Origin: JAMXLO01 sp963812505
GTDB taxonomy: Bacteria; Pseudomonadota; Alphaproteobacteria; Acetobacterales; Acetobacteraceae
Direction: 5' to 3'
DNA length: 64,000 nucleotides
Assembly: GCA_963812505.1 (NCBI GenBank)
Contig: CAWEVM010000014.1
Span: 62,001-126,000, forward strand
The translations under genes were made by a program, and so were the position numbers. The notes under the pieces were generated by a model. It did not search any database and had not been told where the DNA came from. It worked only from the letters and a program-made list of their open reading frames with translations. This document shows, piece after piece, positions 1 through 9,381 of this stretch (its first letter is position 1; every line of letters starts with the position of its first letter).

Positions 1-488
1 TCATCGAGGCGTTTCGTTGCACGCCGCTGCTGGTGCAGATCGTCTGGTTCTACTACGCGCTACCGGTGCTGTTGAACATCCAGATTCCCGCCACCACTGC
101 CGCAGTCCTGGTGCTGTCGTGCTACACCGGTGCGTTCTACGCGGAGATTTTCCGCGGCGGCATCATCTCAATCGAGCAAGGCCAATGGGACGCGGCGCGC
201 GCGCTTGGCCTGCGACCGTGGCCGATGATGCGCAAGGTGATCCTGCCGCAGGCAGTCAAGCGGATGATCCCACCGTTCGTGAACCAGTCGATCACCCAGC
301 TCAAAAACACCTCACTGGTGTCGACGATCGCTGTGCCGGACCTGCTGTATCAGGGCACGCTGATCACCGCCGAGACCTATCGTCCACTGGAGGTGTACAC
401 CGTCGTGGCGCTGATCTATTTCGCCATGCTGTTCCCCAGCACCCTGCTGGCGCAGGCGTACGAGCGGCGTCTGGCCAAGGCGCGGTGA
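1..488 (+). CDS. Amino-acid ABC transporter permease (HisM/GlnP type), 5' truncated by window
   Basis: This is the C-terminal part of an inner-membrane permease of a polar amino-acid uptake ABC transporter. The reading frame is open from base 3 and reads IEAFRCTPLLVQIVWFYYALP, the conserved first part of the family. It is followed by the EAA-loop region (ARALGLRPWPMMRKVILPQAVKR without the gap, about residues 60-85 of the visible part), where the ATPase docks. Several hydrophobic segments remain and the protein ends ERRLAKAR. The binding protein and ATPase are not visible and presumably lie upstream. The neighbour downstream is a converging broken M20 peptidase. Substrate cannot be told from this fragment. 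Confidence 0.88.
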   Translation, partial: IEAFRCTPLLVQIVWFYYALPVLLNIQIPATTAAVLVLSCYTGAFYAEIFRGGIISIEQGQWDAARALGLRPWPMMRKVILPQAVKRMIPPFVNQSITQLKNTSLVSTIAVPDLLYQGTLITAETYRPLEVYTVVALIYFAMLFPSTLLAQAYERRLAKAR

Positions 489-499
489 GTTTGATGGCG

Positions 500-1348
500 C
501 TATGCCTTCCTGGGCAGCAACTGCTCGGTCAGTGTCGCCCAATACGATGCGCCGAGGGGCAGGATCTCGTCTTTGAAATCGTGGCGCGGATGGTGGACCA
601 TCGCGCCGTCCTTGGCGCGGCCACCGCGGAGCATGATGTAGCTGCCTTGCTTGGCGTTCAGCATGAATAAGAAATCCTCTCCGCCCATCGTCGGCTTCCG
701 CATATGCACCACACGCGCTTCACCTGCCACCGCCGACGCAGCGCGGCGAGCGAGCGTGGTGGCGTCAGGATCGTTCACCGTTGCGGGATAGTCGCGGCTG
801 AACACCACATCGGCTATGCCGGAGGCGAGCCGCCGCATGCCGTTCTCCAATTGATCGCTGACACGCGCGTCGAACCAGCGGGCAGTGCCCAGCACGGATT
901 CGGGAATCACGTCGTAAGTGTCGCCGCCGTTTGATGTGGCCGATTGTTGATCATGCCCGCCCTCCACCGGCTCAATCGTCCGCGCCACGATCGTCTGCAG
1001 CGCGGTGACGATGTGACTGGCGATCACGATTGGGACCGTCCCGAAATGCGGCTGTGCTGCGTGGGCGCCCTTGCCCCGCGAGGTTTTCCTCCTCCAGGAT
1101 CGGCAGCGCATCCATGTCGACGCGCAGGCTGATCGCGCGCTCCGACGCGCCGTTCCCACGGGTCACGCCCACCACGCCGGTGCGAGCCAGCCCTGTGATG
1201 ATCTCGTTCACGCCGAACTCCTGAGCTTCGCCTGCACGCCGCCGCTGGTGCGGGCCTCCTGCAGCGCCAGTTCTGCGTGCGCATGCAGGTCCTGCCACCA
1301 TTCCGTCATCTCGCGGTGGAACTCGGCAATGCCGTTGATGATCGGCAT
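500..1348 (-). pseudogene. M20-family amidohydrolase/peptidase, frameshifted and internally deleted
   Basis: The gene must be read in three pieces. An ATG at 1348 opens MPIINGIAEFHREMTEWWQDL and runs in frame to about 1215, where the frame shifts. The next piece continues EFGVNEIITGLARTG and ISLRVDMDALPILEEEN to about 1078. There it jumps directly to GKGAHAAQPHFGT, the start of the M20 dimerisation domain, and then to a normal C terminus (PTMGGEDFLFML) ending at 500. Roughly 110 codons that normally carry the metal ligands (the HACGHD motif and the EE pair) are missing, so the product cannot be an active metallohydrolase. The intact paralogue in this window is at 50359-51543. The start overlaps the end of the neighbouring NAD-binding gene. 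Confidence 0.88.
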
Positions 1349-2208
1349 TGGTCAGCACCAGTGGCGAAGGTGCGGGCGAGGCCTTCGTGAAGTGACATCG
1401 GTGTGAACCCGAACGTGCCGATCATCGGATCCACGGCGAAGCTCTTGTCTTCCATCAGCCGGCGGACCTCGACGGGACGAACCCGCGGCACGAACGGAAT
1501 GTAACAGAAGATGTGGGCCAGGACCATCAGAGGACCTGCCGGCACAGCGACAATTCGCGGCGCGTGCTGTCCGCTCGCGGCAGCGACAGCGCGGATGAAG
1601 TCAGCGTAGGGCAGGGGTGTCGGCCCGGCAATCACCAATGCATGGGGTCCATCCCATTCGCGTTGCAGCGCAGCGCAAATTGCCCGCGTCACGTCGTCCT
1701 GGTGGATCGGCTGCACCAAAGCCACGCCGCCGGCTGGCAGCGGCACAAACGGAAGCCTGCGCAGTAGAGCGGCGAGTCGCTGCACGTTGTCCTCGCCCTG
1801 TGCGCCGTAGATCATCGTGGGATGCAGCATGACACCGGAACGGCCGGAGGCGAGAAAGGCCGCCTCGCCGGCCAGCACGCCGTTGCCGTGTGCATCCGGC
1901 CAACGCGTGAACTTGCGTGTGCTACCGAGGAAGATGAACTGCGCCTCGGCTGGTGCGGCGGCGAGGACAGACGCGGCGTGGCGCGCGTGGGCACAACAAA
2001 GGACCCGCGTGGCATCGGCAAGTGCATCGCGCAATCGCGGCGGATCAGTGATGTCGGCGATGCGCGCCGGCACTTCGATGCTCGTAGCGGCCCATTTCGC
2101 GGCGTCGCGCACCACCGGGACGAACCCGCTGCCATTGGCGAGCAGCGACCGGCACAGCGCGGCGCCGCTACGCCCCGATGCGCCGATGATGTGGACCTGG
2201 GACACCAT
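1306..2208 (-). CDS. NAD(P)-binding / NmrA-like SDR family protein
   Basis: About 300 residues, starting MVSQVHIIGASGRSG, a beta-alpha-beta dinucleotide-binding fold with GASGRSG near residues 9-15. I took the ATG at 2208 because the fold begins there and the open frame further upstream is out of character. Later segments (FLGSTRKF, GVMLHPTMIYG, QPIHQDDVTRAI) match atypical/extended short-chain dehydrogenases of the NmrA or complex I 39-kDa type, in which the catalytic YxxxK is often absent; I do not see a clear one. The gene is divergent from 2252 with a 43-base gap that must hold both promoters. Its 3' end overlaps the M20 pseudogene by about 43 bases. Substrate unknown. Confidence 0.8.
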   Translation of the reverse strand: MVSQVHIIGASGRSGAALCRSLLANGSGFVPVVRDAAKWAATSIEVPARIADITDPPRLRDALADATRVLCCAHARHAASVLAAAPAEAQFIFLGSTRKFTRWPDAHGNGVLAGEAAFLASGRSGVMLHPTMIYGAQGEDNVQRLAALLRRLPFVPLPAGGVALVQPIHQDDVTRAICAALQREWDGPHALVIAGPTPLPYADFIRAVAAASGQHAPRIVAVPAGPLMVLAHIFCYIPFVPRVRPVEVRRLMEDKSFAVDPMIGTFGFTPMSLHEGLARTFATGADQCRSSTALPSSTAR

Positions 2209-2251
2209 GCTGTTACGCTTAGCATGGTGATCTTGCAGGATGGAGGAGCGC

Positions 2252-2800
2252 ATGGCGCGTGTGCCATATCTCGAGATGTCCGACCTCGCGGTGGAGAACC
2301 AGGACCTGTTGCGGCGTCGGATCAGCCTCACGCAGGCGCTGGTGAATTCACCGAACGCAGCGCGCGCATTCGGTGCTCTGGGGCAGTTTATCCGCTTCGG
2401 CAGCAAGCTCGACCCGCGGCTGCGAGAACTGGCGATCCTGCAGGTCGGCTGGCTGGCACGCTCGCCCTATGAGTGGTCGCACCACGTCAAGCTGGGCCAT
2501 GATTTCGGCGTGAGCGATGACGACATTCACGCGCTGATCGATGACACGGCGGGAAAGCCGACCCAACTCGACGACTTGGCGAAGACCGTGCTGCGAGCCG
2601 CGCGCGAGATGACACTGGATGGTGCCATGTCGGACGCCACCTTCGCCACGTTGCACAAGTCTCTCGGCAGCGAGCTGATCGTCGATCTGACGATCACCAT
2701 TGCCTTCTACAATGCAGTCGTGCGCACCCTCGCGACCCTACAGATCGATGTCGAGGATGACTATATTCCGTACCTGCGACGATTTCCGTTGCCTGCCTGA
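2252..2800 (+). CDS. Carboxymuconolactone decarboxylase (AhpD-like) family protein
   Basis: 182 residues in the all-helical CMD fold. The core signature is FIRFGSKLDPRLRELAILQVGWL followed by SPYEWSHHVKLGHDFGVSDDDI. The second catalytic cysteine-containing motif of AhpD is replaced by EWSHHVKLG, with His-His rather than CxxC, as in many uncharacterised relatives. The start at 2252 is preferred over the ATG at 2240 because GGAGG (2242-2246) sits five bases upstream of it. The gene lies 12 bases before alanine dehydrogenase on the same strand, so they are probably co-transcribed. The function is unproven; the family covers decarboxylation and peroxide/alkyl detoxification. Confidence 0.85.
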   Translation: MARVPYLEMSDLAVENQDLLRRRISLTQALVNSPNAARAFGALGQFIRFGSKLDPRLRELAILQVGWLARSPYEWSHHVKLGHDFGVSDDDIHALIDDTAGKPTQLDDLAKTVLRAAREMTLDGAMSDATFATLHKSLGSELIVDLTITIAFYNAVVRTLATLQIDVEDDYIPYLRRFPLPA

Positions 2801-2812
2801 CAGGAGGTTCGT

Positions 2813-3931
2813 GTGAGGATCGGCGTTCCCAGGGAGATCAAGACGCACGAGCACCGTGTTGGGCTTACCCCGGCGGGTGTTCGCGAACTCGCAATTCACG
2901 GGCACCAGGTGACGGTGGAGCGCCACGCCGCATCCGGCATCGGCATTGCCGATGATGCCTTTCGTGCTGCCGGCGCCACCGTGGCGGACAGCGCCGCAGA
3001 AGTGTTCGCCACCGCGGATCTTATCGTGAAGGTGAAGGAGCCGCAGGCCCCGGAGATCGCCATGTTGCGGCAGGGCCAGGTGCTGTTCACCTATCTGCAT
3101 CTCGCTGCCGACAAGGCGCAGACCGAGGGGCTGCTGCGCACCGGTGCCACCTGCATCGCCTACGAGACGGTCACCGACCGGTCGGGTGCGCTGCCCCTGC
3201 TCGCGCCAATGAGCGAAGTGGCCGGTCGCATGGCTGTGCAGGTCGGCGCGCATTGCCTGGAGAAGGAGCAGGGCGGCGTCGGTGTGCTGCTCGGCGGTGT
3301 GCCTGGCGTGGCGCCAGCGAAGGTGGTGGTGCTGGGCGGCGGCGTATCGGGTACCAACGCCGCACGCATGGCCGTCGGCCTCGAGGCGTCTGTCACCATT
3401 ATCGACAAGTCGCTGCCGCGGCTGAAGGAGCTCGATCTGCAGTTCGGTCCGCGTGCGACGACGCTGTTCGCCACGCTGGAGGCCATCGAGCATCAGGTGC
3501 TGGCAGCCGATCTGGTGATCGGTGCGGTGCTGGTGCCGGGCGCCGCGGCGCCGAAGCTCGTGTCACGCGACCTGGTGCGGCAGATGCGGCCTGGCTCGGT
3601 GCTGGTTGATATCGCAATCGATCAGGGCGGTTGCTTTGCGACCAGCCGTCCGACCACCCATTCGGCGCCGACCTATGTTGAGGAAGGCGTGGTGCACTAT
3701 TGCGTCACCAACATGCCGGGTGCCGTTGCCCGCACGTCCACTTTCGCACTGACCAACGCCACGCTGCCGTTCGTCATCGCGTTGGCGGAGAAGGGGTGGC
3801 GCAGGGCGCTGGCTGACGATCCGCACCTGCTGCACGGATTGAATGTCCATGCGGGCAAGGTGACGTACGAGGCAGTGGCGCATGACCTGAACCTGCCCTA
3901 CGCTCCGGCGGAGACTTTGTTGGCAGCGTGA
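2813..3931 (+). CDS. ald: Alanine dehydrogenase
   Basis: 372 residues, the usual length of this cytoplasmic NAD-dependent enzyme, which interconverts L-alanine and pyruvate plus ammonia. It opens MRIGVPREIKTHEHRVGLTP. The substrate-binding lysine is in IVKVKEPQ (K75) and the catalytic histidine in FTYLHLA (H96). The Rossmann motif is VVVLGGGVSGTNAARMAVG, followed by VTIIDKSLPRL. The start is a GTG preceded by a perfect AGGAGG at 2802-2807. Together with the preceding CMD-family gene it forms a two-gene unit. The C terminus (TYEAVAHDLNLPY) is complete. Regulation is not visible; in relatives it is usually induced by alanine. Confidence 0.96.
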   Translation: MRIGVPREIKTHEHRVGLTPAGVRELAIHGHQVTVERHAASGIGIADDAFRAAGATVADSAAEVFATADLIVKVKEPQAPEIAMLRQGQVLFTYLHLAADKAQTEGLLRTGATCIAYETVTDRSGALPLLAPMSEVAGRMAVQVGAHCLEKEQGGVGVLLGGVPGVAPAKVVVLGGGVSGTNAARMAVGLEASVTIIDKSLPRLKELDLQFGPRATTLFATLEAIEHQVLAADLVIGAVLVPGAAAPKLVSRDLVRQMRPGSVLVDIAIDQGGCFATSRPTTHSAPTYVEEGVVHYCVTNMPGAVARTSTFALTNATLPFVIALAEKGWRRALADDPHLLHGLNVHAGKVTYEAVAHDLNLPYAPAETLLAA

Positions 3932-4034
3932 AGCGGTGGGTAAGGCAGTGACCTGACACGCGAACGTGACGGCGCGATCCTGCACACCTGAGCTTTAGGC
4001 CGCACAACTTTGCCGCTCTGCTGCGGAGAGTTCG

Positions 4035-5412
4035 ATGCGCGGAATGTTCCTGCTGAATCTGGCGACGCTTGCAGCGTTCGCCTTCCTCGGTTCCCCAGCG
4101 TTCGCGCGCGTGATGGAGACCGGCGATGCCGCCATCGTCAAGCAGGCAAGCCCTGCCGTGGTGAACATCGCCGAGTGGAAGGTGCATACTCCGACGCGGC
4201 CCGGCCAGTCGCCACGACGCGTGAAGGTCTATGCGTCGGGCTTCGTTATCGACCCGTCGGGAGTCATCGTCACCAACAGGCATGTCGTCGATGGAGCGCT
4301 CGACATGCGTGTGATCTTCAGCAATGGCGATCGCGTGCCAGCTCGGCTGCTTGTCGCTGCTGCGATGATCGACGTGGCGGTGCTGAAGGTCGATGTCGAC
4401 CATCCACTGCCGGCCCTCAAATGGGCCGACAGCGACTCTTTGCAGATTGGCGATCCGGTGTTGACGATCGGCAATCCGTTGGGTCTCGGGATGTCGGTCT
4501 CCGCCGGAATCGTCAGCGCACTCAACCGCAATCTGCACGACACACCGTTCGACAGCTACATTCAGACCGACGCAGCGATCAACTATGGCAATTCCGGCGG
4601 GCCGCTGATCGACAGCAATGGAAGTGTCGTCGGTCTCGATACGGCGCTGTACAATCCCCAGGCGAGTGGCGGCTTTATTGGCATCGGCTTTGCGATCCCA
4701 TCCAACATCGTCTCGTTTGTCGTGCAGTTCCTACGCAACCCCAATCGTCCGAAGCCAGGATGGATCGGTGTCACCGCGCAGGACATAAACGACAGATTGT
4801 CGGAAGCGCTGGGGGTACCGAGGGACGCTGGCGCCGTCGTCTCGGCGGTCGATCCTTCGGGGCCAGCGGCTCAAGCAGGCCTGCGGCCAGCCGATGTGCT
4901 GGAGACGATTGATGGCGTGCAACAGAGTGATTCCCGCGCGTTCTTGCGGTCCATCATAAAGATCCCGGTCGGGACGTCGGTGCACCTTTCGGGTTGGCGT
5001 GACCGCAAGCGGCTGGACAGCACTGTGACGGTATCGGCATGGCCCAATTATATGCCAGCCGAGGGCGTCATGCGGGATCAGGCAGCTCAGAAGATGATCG
5101 AGACGGCACCCGATCCAGGCATAAAGCTTGCGCGCATCACCGACGAGGCTCGCAAACAATATGGACTCAGGTACTGACCTGCGAGGTGCCTTGGTATCGG
5201 CAGTGGAGAGCGGCAGTGAGGCAGGCGATCTTGGAATCGTGCCAGGCGACGTCATCATCAACGTGCAGGGACAATCGGTTAACAGCCCTGACGATGTGTG
5301 GCACGCGATAGAGACCGCGCACAAGGCACGCCGCGCTTATCTTGCCTTGCTGGTACAGGGAAAGGCCGCCGCCCACTGGGTTTCGTTGTCGATCACGAGC
5401 ACCGAATCATAG
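4035..5412 (+). pseudogene. HtrA/DegP-like periplasmic serine protease with a frameshift before the second PDZ domain
   Basis: The first 380 codons (4035-5177) encode a signal peptide (MRGMFLLNLATLAAFAFLG, cleavage near AFA-R), a trypsin-like domain with the full triad (H83 in VTNRHVV, D113 in MIDVAVLKVD, S187 in GNSGGPL) and one PDZ domain (about residues 250-340). A stop then falls in the frame. The +1 frame continues at once with DLRGALVSAVESGSEAG and GDVIINVQGQSV to 5412, a second PDZ domain. The frame change lies at about 5165-5178. A single-base indel is the simplest reading; the stop has the context TAC TGA C. If translated only to 5177, the protein would be an HtrA with one PDZ domain and might still work. 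RBS GGAGAG precedes the ATG. Confidence 0.85.
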
Positions 5413-5413
5413 T

Positions 5414-6052
5414 TCACGCCCGCTGACCATAGGTCTGGTACCTCTGGTGCGCCGCGCGCATCTCCTCGGTGCTCAGCAGCCGCGGCGTCCCCGCCGATCG
5501 CGCCAGCAGGTACTGCCGGCACAGCGTCTCCAGCACGACCGCGGCGGTCAGTGCGCGCTCGGCTGTCGTCGCATGCACGATCATGCCATGGTTGGCGAGC
5601 AGACACGCTGTGCGCCCCGCCAGCGCCGCGACCGCAAGCCGCGCCAGCTCCGGTGTGCCGAACGTGACATAGGGTGCGCAGCGCACATCGTCGCCACCAA
5701 AATTGGCCACCATGTAGTGGAACGGCGGCAGAGCTTCGTTGAGGCAGGCGAGCGCGGTGCAGGCATCCGAGTGCGTGTGCACGATGCTCTGTGCGGTCGG
5801 GTAGGCGAGATAGATCGCCGCATGCATCGCCCATTCGCTGGACGGCGCCGCCGAGCCCTTGACGTCGCCGGCCAGCGTCATCGCGACCACATCGTCCGGC
5901 GCCAGCGTCTCCGCTGAACAGCCGGACGGGGTGATGATCATGCCTTTTCGCGTGCGTTGGCTGACGTTGCCGGAACTGCCGGCGATCAGTCCGAGACGGC
6001 CTATCTCGCGGTAGACCGTCGTGACGTCATGGCGCGCCTGAACCTCCGTCAC
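5414..6052 (-). CDS. Class II aldolase/adducin family protein (fuculose-phosphate aldolase-like)
   Basis: 212 residues of the zinc-dependent class II aldolase fold. Recognisable parts are the phosphate-binding loop GLIAGSSGNVSQR, the TPSGC segment, EWAMHAAIYLAYP, the zinc ligands in IVHTHSDACT and the third ligand in LLANHGMIV. These enzymes cleave sugar phosphates such as L-fuculose-1-phosphate or act on related acids. The start is a GTG at 6052 that overlaps the stop of the upstream alcohol dehydrogenase (GTGA), so translation is coupled. The pair suggests sugar or sugar-acid breakdown, but the substrate cannot be named from sequence. Confidence 0.88.
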   Translation of the reverse strand: MTEVQARHDVTTVYREIGRLGLIAGSSGNVSQRTRKGMIITPSGCSAETLAPDDVVAMTLAGDVKGSAAPSSEWAMHAAIYLAYPTAQSIVHTHSDACTALACLNEALPPFHYMVANFGGDDVRCAPYVTFGTPELARLAVAALAGRTACLLANHGMIVHATTAERALTAAVVLETLCRQYLLARSAGTPRLLSTEEMRAAHQRYQTYGQRA

Positions 6053-7105
6053 ATCAGGAACACACCCTTGCCGTCCGACTGATGATCGAACAGCTTGTAC
6101 GCCTCCTCCGCTTGCTCCAGCTTCCAGCGATGAGTGAACAGCGCGTCCACGTCAATCTTGCGCTCCACGCAGAATGTCGCGCACTCGGCCTGGATGATGT
6201 TGGAGAACGTCCACGACCCGATCAGCGTCATCTGCCGGCGCAGCAGCATCGGGCTGACGTCGATCTTCACGTCGCCGCCCTCGCCGACAAAGCACATCGT
6301 GCCCCACACCTTGGTGCTGCGGATGGCGTTTGCGCGTGCCTCCGGGTTGCTTGAGGTATCCAGAGAACAATCCGCATAGCGTCCGTGTGTCAGGTCCTTG
6401 ATCGCCGCGACCGGATCGTTCGATCCAGGATCCACCACCTCGTCGGCACCAAAATCCTTCGCTCGCTGCAGCCGCTGCGGGTTGATGTCGAGCGCGATGA
6501 CCCGCGCGCCCATCGCCTTGGCGAATTGAGTGCCGGCAAGCCCCACCGGGCCCTGGCCGAAGATTGCCAGAGTGTCGTTGCCGGACAGCCGCATCCGCCG
6601 CAGCGCGCTGTACGCGGTGCCCGAGCCGCACGAGATCGCCGCACCGGCGGAAAAGCTCAGCTCGTTCGCCAACAGCACCAGCGTGTTGGCCGGAACCTTC
6701 AGGTACCTCGCGTGGCCGCCATGCGAGTTGCTGCCGTACACCTTCACCGGCACCTCCTGGCAGAGCTGCTGCCAGCCGGAACGGCAGTTGTTGCACTGCG
6801 TGCAGCCCTGGTAGTGGTGCACCATCACGCGCTGGCCGACGCGCGCCTCCTTCTCCGACACGCCTGGCCCGACGGCGGCGACAATGCCGCACGGTTCGTG
6901 GCCGGCGATCACCGGGTTCGGGTTGGCCGGCAGTCCTGTCGCATTGGCGCCGCCGCTGGTCTTCGGCCGACGGGTACTGATGCAGATCGCTGCCGCACAT
7001 CCCGGAGGCTTTCATCTCGACCACCACTTCGTCCGGGCCTGGCGTGGGATCGGGGAATTCAATCATTTCCAAATCACGCCCGCCAGTGAATACGACACCG
7101 CGCAT
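6049..7105 (-). pseudogene. Zinc-dependent alcohol dehydrogenase (MDR family), frameshifted
   Basis: An MDR-family enzyme read in two frames. The first frame starts at 7105 with MRGVVFTGGRDLEMIEFPDP and reaches the catalytic zinc motif KASGMCGSDLHQY. A frame change at about 6970-6978 is needed before RRPKTSGGANATG and the next zinc motif, VIAGHEPCGIV. The structural zinc cysteines (GCTQCNNCRSGWQQLC), the Rossmann motif (IFGQGPVGLAG) and a normal C terminus follow in the second frame to 6049. Apart from the shift nothing is degraded, so one indel, real or an assembly error, separates it from an intact gene of about 352 residues. Its stop overlaps the GTG of the aldolase gene. Confidence 0.87.
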
Positions 7106-7322
7106 GGTTCCCTCCTGTCGTTGGCCTGGATCGAGGTTAGAGCGCGATCACCACGGTGGCGAATCCGTCATGGTTCGCGACGACGGCACCGGCAGTGCGA
7201 TTTCTTTTCTCGACGCCGCCCATACCGGCGCGGCGTGCTGGCAGACAGTTGACGCATCGATTTGGCAAATTGACGACTGTAATAGATAGCTATCCGATCG
7301 AATCAAATGCCCGTGCGAATTC

Positions 7323-9323
7323 TCACGGCCATTTCCCAAGAGGCAAAGTCGTTGCGCTTTTGACCGCCGCCGCGAGGTCGTGTTGCATGAACGGTTTCGC
7401 CAGCCGTGGAAAACTGGCGCCTTCAGGCGGCAGTTCCGCGTAACCAGTCGCCAAAATGATAGGCAGGTCAGGCCACTCGGATTTTATCTCCGTGATCAGC
7501 TGCAGACCGGTCATGCGTGGCATCGCCTGATCCGTGATCACGAGGTCGATGGAAACAGGTTGCCGCAGAATCGCCAGCGCCTGCCGACCCGAGTTCGCCT
7601 CAACGACCTTGTGGCCGAGGTCTTCAAGCATGGCCACCATGTTTGTCAGGACGAGATAATCATCATCGACCGCGAGGATCGTAAGCGGCCGATCCGAAGC
7701 TGCGGCCGCTTCGGTGGGGGCGAGCGTGGCGGAAGCCGGCGGCTTTGGCGCAGCGGGGAGCCAGATTTCGACCGTCGTTCCCTCACCCAGTTTGCTCTTC
7801 AACACGAGCCGCCCTCCCGATTGCTCGGCTAGCCCATGCACCATCGACAACCCAAGGCCGGTTCCCTTGCCCACTCCCTTGGTGGTGAAAAACGGATCGA
7901 CTGCCCGCCTGCGCGTCGCCTCGTCCATTCCACTGCCGTTATCTATGATCGAAAGGCAAATATAGGAGCCAGGCGACAACTGCTCGTCATCCGAGGAGAC
8001 ATTCACCATGCGCGCCGTGAGAATTAAAACTCCCCCCTCCGGCATCGCGTCGCGTGCGTTGACGGCCAGGTTGAGCACGGCCATTTCAAGTTGGTTGGCA
8101 TCCGCCACGACCGCGGCAAGATTGGATGGCAACTGTATCTCGATCCCGATTGTCGGGCCGAGCGAACGTTCCAGCAGGTCGGTCATGCCACGCATGAGAG
8201 CGGACAAATCGACCGGCTGAAGATTGAGTTCCTGGTGCCGAGCGAATGCGAGCATGCGCTTGGTAAGCGACGCACCGCGTTGGGCGCCGCGCGCGGCGTT
8301 GTCCAGCAGTCGCGCGAGCCTGGTGTCCGGATCAACCAGTTTGCGTGCAAGTTCAAGGCTGCCGAGAATCGCTGCGAGCAGATTGTTGAAGTCGTGGGCG
8401 ATGCCGCCTGTCAATTGGCCCATCGCTTCCATCTTCTGCGACTGAAATAACGCTTCGCGGGCCTTTTCCAGGGCAAGCTGCGTGTTCCGCCGCTCGGTAA
8501 TGTCACGGGTAATCTTGGCGAAGCCGATGTGTCTGCCGCGATCATCATGAAGCGAATCGATCACCACGCTGGCCCAGAAGCGGGTTCCATCCTTACGGAC
8601 GCGCCAGCCTTCGCCTTCAAACTTGCCCTCTGCGGCTGCCGTCGCAAGGGCCCTTGCCGGCAGCCCCTTCGCCCGGTCTTCGTCCGTGTAGAACCGCGAA
8701 AAGTGCTGGCCCAGAATTTCATCGCGCTCATATCCCTTGATGCGCTGCGCACCGGCGTTCCAGCTCCCGACCTTGCCATCTGGTTCGAGCAGGTAGATCG
8801 AGTAATCGATTACGCCCTGCACGAGATGCCGGAACTGCTCCTCGCTTCGCCGGAGGGAATCTTCCGCGAGCCGCCGCTCAGTGAGATCACGGGTAATCTT
8901 GGCGAAGGCGACAACGTGACCGTCCGGATCACGAATCGCATCAATGACCACGCTGGCCCAAAACCGGGCTCCGTCCTTGCGGACACGCCAGCCTTCACCC
9001 TCAAACCTACCCTCGTTCATCGCGGTCGCGAGCGCCCGTGCCGGCAGTCCGGCTTGCCGATCCTGGTCGGTGTAGAATTTGGAGAAGTGCTGGCCGAGGA
9101 TTTCCGCCGCCCGATAGCCCTTGAAACGTTGCGCGCCTGCATTCCAGCTGGTCACGATGCCATTGATGTCGAGCATGTAGATCGCATAATCGGTCACCGC
9201 CTCGACCAGCAGGCGATAGCGCCCCTCCTCAGTCAATGAGGCGGCGAAGCGACTGGCGTGCTCCTGCGCACCGTTCTGCATAGTGACCTCGTCCACCGGC
9301 GCCCCTCTTCTAGAAACCTGCAT
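7323..9323 (-). CDS. PAS-PAS hybrid sensor histidine kinase with C-terminal receiver
   Basis: 666 residues. Order: PAS 1 (about 35-150), PAS 2 (about 163-280), HisKA dimerisation/phosphoacceptor region with H310 in GGIAHDFNN, HATPase (N box VNARDAMPEGG about 421-431, G boxes DNGSGMD and GKGTGLGLSMV), then a receiver domain (about 547-660) with phospho-acceptor D598 in LVITDQAMP. There is no signal peptide or membrane segment, so it is a soluble sensor. The two PAS domains are close copies of each other (SWNAGAQR.KGY, EGWRVRKDG.RFWASVVID). The ATG at 9281 has a better ribosome site (GACGAGG) than the one at 9323 and may be the true start. No partner regulator is adjacent. Confidence 0.93.
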   Translation of the reverse strand: MQVSRRGAPVDEVTMQNGAQEHASRFAASLTEEGRYRLLVEAVTDYAIYMLDINGIVTSWNAGAQRFKGYRAAEILGQHFSKFYTDQDRQAGLPARALATAMNEGRFEGEGWRVRKDGARFWASVVIDAIRDPDGHVVAFAKITRDLTERRLAEDSLRRSEEQFRHLVQGVIDYSIYLLEPDGKVGSWNAGAQRIKGYERDEILGQHFSRFYTDEDRAKGLPARALATAAAEGKFEGEGWRVRKDGTRFWASVVIDSLHDDRGRHIGFAKITRDITERRNTQLALEKAREALFQSQKMEAMGQLTGGIAHDFNNLLAAILGSLELARKLVDPDTRLARLLDNAARGAQRGASLTKRMLAFARHQELNLQPVDLSALMRGMTDLLERSLGPTIGIEIQLPSNLAAVVADANQLEMAVLNLAVNARDAMPEGGVLILTARMVNVSSDDEQLSPGSYICLSIIDNGSGMDEATRRRAVDPFFTTKGVGKGTGLGLSMVHGLAEQSGGRLVLKSKLGEGTTVEIWLPAAPKPPASATLAPTEAAAASDRPLTILAVDDDYLVLTNMVAMLEDLGHKVVEANSGRQALAILRQPVSIDLVITDQAMPRMTGLQLITEIKSEWPDLPIILATGYAELPPEGASFPRLAKPFMQHDLAAAVKSATTLPLGKWP

Positions 9324-9381
9324 ATAGGGGTTGCGGATGCTCCAGGGTCAATTTCGAGCCGATCGACCCTTTAGCGACGGG

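Noticed and set aside
5165..5178. Stop in the HtrA-like gene as a selenocysteine UGA
   Set aside because: The same frame after the stop is not PDZ sequence; the PDZ domain is in the +1 frame.
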